Below, piece after piece: positions 5,813 to 9,460 of a DNA stretch of 9,460 bases. Both the position numbers and the translations under genes were made by a program. Origin of the DNA: Elusimicrobia bacterium HGW-Elusimicrobia-2 (GTDB lineage Bacteria > CG03). How positions within the stretch are numbered: position 1 is the stretch's first letter; the number at the start of each line of letters is the position of its first letter. Below the pieces are notes generated by a model that searched no databases, had not been told where the DNA came from, and saw nothing but the letters and a program-made list of their open reading frames with translations. Location: contig PHAM01000066.1 of NCBI GenBank assembly GCA_002841685.1, positions 1 to 9,460 of the forward strand, read 5' to 3'.

Positions 5813-6884
5813 TTTTAAATTTCTCTATCCAGCCGCCGCCGAGAACAGCGTCACCGTCATAGAAAACCGCGGCCTGTCCGGGCGCGGGCGCCCTCTGGGG
5901 AAAGTCAAAAGTGACAGTCACTTTCCCATCGCGGGAGGCCTCAATCAAAGCCGGCTGTTCCGTATGCTTATATCTTATCCGCACTTTCGCGCGGAGCGGC
6001 TCCATTAATTTCTCCCGGCCTATCCAGTTGAGATTGTCGACAGTTATCACTCTATGCATAAGCTCGCTGTCCGAACCGATAACAACGGCGTTTTCCTCTG
6101 CGTCTATGGAAACGACATAACGCAGCGCCCCGTGTGCGCCTATGCCCTTTCTCTGTCCTATGGTGTAATAAACAAGCCCTTTATGCTCCCCGACAATATT
6201 GCCCTCGCTATCAATTATATTTCCCGGGCGAAATCCGGATACGCTGCCGCGTTTTTTCATAAAATCCTGATATTTACCGTCAACAAAACATATTTCCTGA
6301 CTTTCCTTCTTGTCATGGACTTTCAAACCCAGCTTTTTCGCGAGGCGCCGCACTTCAGATTTTGTGATTCCCGTAAGCGGAAAAACCGCGCTTTTCAGCT
6401 GCTCCTGCGTGAGAGCAAAAAGAAAATACGACTGGTCCTTGGATATGTCTTTCGCTTTTTTCAGAATGTATCTGCTCTTTTTATCATCGTAATCCACGCG
6501 CGCATAATGGCCGGTAGCTAAAAAATCAGCGCCCAGAGCTTTTGCCTTATCAAGGAGTTTTCCGAACTTTAATTCCTTGTTGCACACAACGCAGGGATTA
6601 GGAGTTTTACCCCGGGAATATTCATCGCAGAAATAATTTATGACTTTACTGTCAAACTGCTTTTCGCAATTTATAACATAAAAAGGGATATCCAGTTTTG
6701 CGGCCACCGACCTGGCGTCGTCAATCGCCTTGCTTCCGCAGCATTTTCCACCTTCGGCAATTTCAGAGCCGGAAATTTTCATGGTGAGGCCTATGACTTC
6801 AAATCCCTGTTCTATAAGCAGAGCGGCAGCTACGGATGAATCAACACCTCCGCTCATGGCAACGGCAATCTTTTTATTGGGCAT
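5802..6884 (-). CDS. mnmA: tRNA-specific 2-thiouridylase MnmA
   Basis: MnmA is a cytoplasmic enzyme that adenylates and thiolates U34 of Lys, Glu and Gln tRNAs, giving s2U. The 360-residue length is normal. Seen with the ATG numbering: the PP-loop SGGVDSS (11-17), the catalytic Cys98 in TPNPCVVCNKELKFG, the second catalytic Cys199 in SQEICFVDG, and the family block YYTIGQRKGIG (~239-249). The typical C-terminal GGGWIEKF is followed by KSSE, four residues encoded inside a repeat. I chose ATG 6884, whose A is shared with the TGA of the permease (TGATG), over the in-frame TTG at 6887 that would add one residue. The 1-bp overlap shows coupling with the permease. The sulfur donor protein is not in the window. 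Confidence 0.97.
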   Translation of the reverse strand: MPNKKIAVAMSGGVDSSVAAALLIEQGFEVIGLTMKISGSEIAEGGKCCGSKAIDDARSVAAKLDIPFYVINCEKQFDSKVINYFCDEYSRGKTPNPCVVCNKELKFGKLLDKAKALGADFLATGHYARVDYDDKKSRYILKKAKDISKDQSYFLFALTQEQLKSAVFPLTGITKSEVRRLAKKLGLKVHDKKESQEICFVDGKYQDFMKKRGSVSGFRPGNIIDSEGNIVGEHKGLVYYTIGQRKGIGAHGALRYVVSIDAEENAVVIGSDSELMHRVITVDNLNWIGREKLMEPLRAKVRIRYKHTEQPALIEASRDGKVTVTFDFPQRAPAPGQAAVFYDGDAVLGGGWIEKFKSSE

Positions 6885-7777
6885 CAAAACAATATGCTGT
6901 ATAAATAGCCCGCGGCTAACGAAACCGACGCGATTACCGACAAATATACGGCAAGCACCCGCGCGCCGAATTCTTTTTTAATGACCAGAATCGTGCCATA
7001 ACTTGTTATCGGCCCCACCAAAAGGAGAACCATGCCCGCGCCTATATTCATACCGCTTTTGACAAACGCGTCCGCCATCGGAACGCTGGCTGTGGAACAT
7101 ATATACATTATCATCCCGAACAGAAGAGAAAAAAGATAGCCTAACCCCCCGTAAAGATAATGCTTTATCAGAAGCGACACAGGCGTTATAGACGCTACGG
7201 CGGCAGCAATCAAAAGGCCTATCATTATCTCAAGCCCCATTTCGCGAGGCTGGTCTATAAAAGAATATGTCAGTATTGAGCGGATTCTCTGTCGCGCAGA
7301 ATTTACATGATGATTGTGCTCTCCGGCACCTGTTGCGCAGTGTGGGCAAGTTTCAGCCTCAATCTTTCCGTCTGTCACTTTTAATTTATTCCCTATCAAT
7401 CCCAGAACAAGGCCCATTATAATAACCGTGGCGCACAAATAAAGCGTAAATCCTACACCCATAAGTTTCCACGTCACAAGAACCGCCGAAACTGAGGTGG
7501 CGGGCGTTGCCACAAGAAAAGCCAGCACCGGCCCCAGCGCGACGCCTTTTTTTCTAAGCCCCACGGCGACGGGCAAAGAACCTATACAGCAGATAGGAAG
7601 TATTATCCCCGCGACAGTTGCGTATATAATCGGCATAATGCCTTTTTTATTTAGATAACGGTTTATGATTGACGTTGGGACGAACTCGTTTATAATTCCG
7701 CTTATAAAAAAACCCGCCGCGAGAGAGGGGGAAACTTCAATAATATAATGCTGCAGCTTGAATAAAAATTCTGTCAC
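6884..7777 (-). CDS. COG0701-type permease (DUF318/ArsP-like, possible metal exporter)
   Basis: This 297-residue polytopic inner-membrane protein resembles the COG0701 permease family, which includes ArsP and the SO_0444-type Cu/Zn exporters. Signs are FISGIINEFVP (~24-33), the helix-break block PICCIGSLPVAVGLRKKG (61-78), a segment AFLVATPATSVSAVL, and the second-half GMIMYICSTASVPMADAFVKSG (221-242). About eight hydrophobic segments are visible. Many relatives have PxCSCG where this has Pro-Ile-Cys63-Cys64-Ile-Gly. The hydrophilic central loop carries CPHC (144-147) and His154, 156 and 157, a plausible metal-binding patch. It starts at GTG 7777, 3 bp after the nadA stop, and its TGA overlaps the mnmA ATG. 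The transported substrate is not known; Cu, Zn or arsenic compounds are guesses from the family. Confidence 0.85.
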   Translation of the reverse strand: MTEFLFKLQHYIIEVSPSLAAGFFISGIINEFVPTSIINRYLNKKGIMPIIYATVAGIILPICCIGSLPVAVGLRKKGVALGPVLAFLVATPATSVSAVLVTWKLMGVGFTLYLCATVIIMGLVLGLIGNKLKVTDGKIEAETCPHCATGAGEHNHHVNSARQRIRSILTYSFIDQPREMGLEIMIGLLIAAAVASITPVSLLIKHYLYGGLGYLFSLLFGMIMYICSTASVPMADAFVKSGMNIGAGMVLLLVGPITSYGTILVIKKEFGARVLAVYLSVIASVSLAAGYLYSILF

Positions 7778-7780
7778 GCT

Positions 7781-8683
7781 CTATCCCGCCGAAATCATTC
7801 TATTGATGGCTTTACGGGCGGATTTTGCCGTTTCTTCTTTGACTTTTATCTCGTATTTCATTTCTTCAAGAGCCCAAAGCACTTTTTCCAAACTTGTTTT
7901 TTTCATATTCGGACAGACCGCGCCGACGCTTGCCGGATAAAATTTCTTGAGCGGATTGTCTTTCTGCAGTCTGTAAATCAGGCCAGTCTCCGTCCCAACA
8001 ATCATCTCACCGCAGAAATTTTCACGCGCGTATCTTTCCATGCCGGAAGTGGACAGCACTTCATCCGCCATATTACAAATTTCCGTTCTGCACTCCGGAT
8101 GAACAAGAACTTTCGCGAGCGGATGCTCTTTTTTCGCTTCCGCTATGTGCTCCGGAAGAATCTTCATATGCACGGGGCAATAACCGTCGCAGAGTATCAC
8201 CTTCTTACCGGCTTTCTTTGCCGCGAAACTTCCCAGATATTTATCCGGCACAAAAATAATTTCATTATTTTCAATCCTGCTTAAAATCTCAACAGCGTTA
8301 GCTGAAGTGCAGCAGTAATCAGATTCGGCCTTCACTTCCGCCGTTGAATTGACATAGCACACAACCGCGGATGCAGGATGCTGCTTTTTTAATTCCCTGA
8401 GTTTTTCGGCATCAATCATATCGGCCATCGGACAACCCGCGTCTTTATCCGGCAGCAGCACCGTTTTATCAGGAGAAAGTATCGCGGCGGTTTCCGCCAT
8501 AAAATGCACGCCGCAAAAAACTATGACATCCGCTTCCGTTTTCGCAGCCTCTCTGCTCAAGCCAAGCGAATCGCCCCTGTAATCGGCTATACCCTGCACT
8601 TCGGGAGACTGATAATTATGCACCAGTATCACGGCGTTTCGTTTTTTCTTTAATTCTTTTATTTTTTCAACAATACTTCCCAT
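7781..8683 (-). CDS. nadA: Quinolinate synthase NadA
   Basis: NadA condenses iminoaspartate with dihydroxyacetone phosphate to quinolinate in de novo NAD synthesis, using an oxygen-sensitive 4Fe-4S cluster. The 300-residue size is that of the compact NadA class. The three cluster cysteines are visible (ATG numbering): Cys84 in AGCPMAD, Cys169 in GYCPVHM and Cys257 in AVCPNM. Other family blocks are ILVHNYQSPEVQGIADYRGDS near the N-terminus (quoted core: HNYQ, ADYRGDS), FCGVHFMAETA, SDYCCTSANA, HPEC and VGTETGL. I prefer ATG 8683 over an in-frame TTG at 8689 that would add two residues; both lie near a weak GCGG ribosome-site-like stretch. It follows cysE by about 20 bp and precedes the permease by 3 bp. 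The nadB and nadC partners are not in the window. Confidence 0.97.
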   Translation of the reverse strand: MGSIVEKIKELKKKRNAVILVHNYQSPEVQGIADYRGDSLGLSREAAKTEADVIVFCGVHFMAETAAILSPDKTVLLPDKDAGCPMADMIDAEKLRELKKQHPASAVVCYVNSTAEVKAESDYCCTSANAVEILSRIENNEIIFVPDKYLGSFAAKKAGKKVILCDGYCPVHMKILPEHIAEAKKEHPLAKVLVHPECRTEICNMADEVLSTSGMERYARENFCGEMIVGTETGLIYRLQKDNPLKKFYPASVGAVCPNMKKTSLEKVLWALEEMKYEIKVKEETAKSARKAINRMISAG

Positions 8684-8703
8684 TTTCAAAACCGCGGTAA
8701 ACG

Positions 8704-9342
8704 CTACCCTTTTTCGAGTTTTTTTATTCTTTCTTCAAGAATTGCCTGCTCCTGCCTGACGGCGTTTATAGCTTCGGCTATGGGATCGGGAAGTTTGCCG
8801 TGCTCAAGAGCCTGAACATGAGGGCTCTTTTCTTTTTTGCCGATGCGCCCCGGTACGCCGACAATCGTGGCCCCCGCGGGCACGTCTGAAATAACAACCG
8901 AGCCAGCTCCCACGCGCGCGTCATCGCCTATGTTTACCGCGCCTAAAACAATGGCTCCGGCTCCCACAACAACGCGGTCACCAAGTGTCGGATGCCTCTT
9001 TTTCTTCTCGCTGCTTGTACCGCCGAGAACAACACCCTGATAAATGAGAACATCGTCGCCAATCTCTGTTGTCTCGCCTATCACTATTCCCATGCCGTGA
9101 TCTATAAAAAACCGCCGTCCTATTTTTGCGCCGGGATGTATTTCAATGCCCGTGATAAAACGGCTCATGTGCGAAATAATGCGCGCCGTGGTGAATTCTT
9201 TTCTTTTATAAAACCAGTGCGCTATCCTGTGCGCCCATATCGCGTGCAGCCCCGGATAGCAGCATATCACCTCAAATTTATTTTTCGCCGCCGGATCCTC
9301 ATTAAAAACAGTTCTTATATCTTCATTTATGTGCCTGAACAT
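8704..9342 (-). CDS. cysE: Serine O-acetyltransferase CysE (EpsC type)
   Basis: CysE acetylates L-serine with acetyl-CoA to O-acetylserine, the committed step of cysteine synthesis. The 212-residue length fits the short bacterial (EpsC-like) form, which lacks the long N-terminal extension of the E. coli enzyme. A helical N-terminal domain (~1-60) leads into a left-handed beta-helix of hexapeptide repeats (~64-165), with the family signature [19 protein letters not shown] (80-98) and YQGVVLGGT. Catalytic-type His82 and His117 (KKRHPTLGD) are present. The C-terminal ~35 residues are charged and helical ([10 protein letters not shown] end). The start ATG 9342 has an excellent Shine-Dalgarno (GGAGGT, 9356-9351, 8-nt spacer). 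It is the first visible gene of the housekeeping run. Its cysteine product would feed Fe-S cluster assembly and tRNA thiolation. Confidence 0.97.
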   Translation of the reverse strand: MFRHINEDIRTVFNEDPAAKNKFEVICCYPGLHAIWAHRIAHWFYKRKEFTTARIISHMSRFITGIEIHPGAKIGRRFFIDHGMGIVIGETTEIGDDVLIYQGVVLGGTSSEKKKRHPTLGDRVVVGAGAIVLGAVNIGDDARVGAGSVVISDVPAGATIVGVPGRIGKKEKSPHVQALEHGKLPDPIAEAINAVRQEQAILEERIKKLEKG

Positions 9343-9350
9343 AATAAATT

Positions 9351-9356
9351 ACCTCC
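9351..9356 (-). promoter_or_regulatory. Shine-Dalgarno of cysE
   Basis: GGAGGT on the minus strand, 8 nt before ATG 9342. It confirms the cysE start and is the best ribosome site in the housekeeping run. Confidence 0.8.
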
Positions 9357-9366
9357 GCTAACCCGC

Positions 9367-9394
9367 ATTATTCATACTCCGATGACAAAAACAA
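9367..9394 (-). promoter_or_regulatory. Possible cysE promoter, -35 partly inside a dispersed repeat
   Basis: On the minus strand TTGTTT (9394-9389, 3/6 to TTGACA) is followed after 16 bp by AATAAT (9372-9367, 5/6 to TATAAT). Transcription would begin near 9360, just upstream of the cysE ribosome site. The -35 lies within the 20-bp sequence repeated at the left edge. Weak evidence. Confidence 0.25.
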
Positions 9395-9460
9395 CAGTCT
9401 GTCATTCCGGATCCCTCGCTCATGTCATTTCGACCGTAGGGAGAAATCTTGCTCGGGACA
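9389..9460. repeat. Second dispersed-repeat cluster upstream of cysE, runs off the edge
   Basis: Positions 9389-9408 are identical to 1-20 of the window. Right after, a related unit begins at 9423 (tgtcatttcgaccgtaggga...), a common variant of the same repeat type. The two half-copies are apparently nested or tandem, and the right end lies outside the window. Confidence 0.7.

Noticed and set aside
6054-6521. 155-codon plus-strand open frame within mnmA
   Set aside because: It lies antisense to a clearly conserved gene, and its translation shows no family features; it is a shadow frame.

Overview
All convincing genes lie on the minus strand, so transcription runs from the right edge to the left. 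The window has two parts. The codon use, moderate GC content and gene content suggest a Gram-negative-type bacterium. The short dispersed palindromic repeats (tgtcattccgaa...ttcgaaatgaca) also fit uncultured phyla such as Elusimicrobiota or Omnitrophota. That placement is a weak inference; no rRNA or phylogenetic marker is present.

Right part (about 9342 to 5802): a compact housekeeping run of cysE (serine acetyltransferase), nadA (quinolinate synthase), a COG0701-type permease and mnmA (tRNA 2-thiouridylase). The genes are separated by about 20 bp, 3 bp and a 1-bp stop/start overlap, so they are probably one transcript. Loose themes are sulfur and metals: cysteine supply, a 4Fe-4S enzyme, a Cys/His-bearing permease and tRNA thiolation.

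Left part (about 5632 to 1): an accessory run of five closely packed genes. They are a HEPN protein of the HI0074 type, an MNT nucleotidyltransferase, a 1055-residue protein joining a phospholipase-D-like nuclease domain to an SNF2-type helicase, an AlbA_2 (Schlafen-type)/ATPase-like/winged-helix protein, and the start of a NYN-domain (PIN-like) nuclease that runs off the left edge. Junctions are an 8-bp overlap, a 3-bp gap, a 4-bp overlap and a 13-bp gap. HEPN/MNT pairs are known toxin-antitoxin modules, and the other three families are frequent in genome-defence loci, so this looks like a defence operon with a built-in HEPN/MNT module. No DNA methyltransferase is present in the window.

Two scars stand out. 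The NYN gene is interrupted at codon 77 by a roughly 64-bp palindromic repeat, yet its frame stays open to the edge. The 12-bp repeat that encodes G-V-K-F in the AlbA_2 gene also occurs, slightly degenerate, exactly at the 3' end of mnmA. There it supplies the last MnmA codons in a different frame, which suggests an earlier related gene next to mnmA. A 20-bp identical direct repeat lies at 1-20 and 9389-9408. No tRNA, rRNA, CRISPR array, insertion sequence or gene-free stretch above 300 bases was seen.
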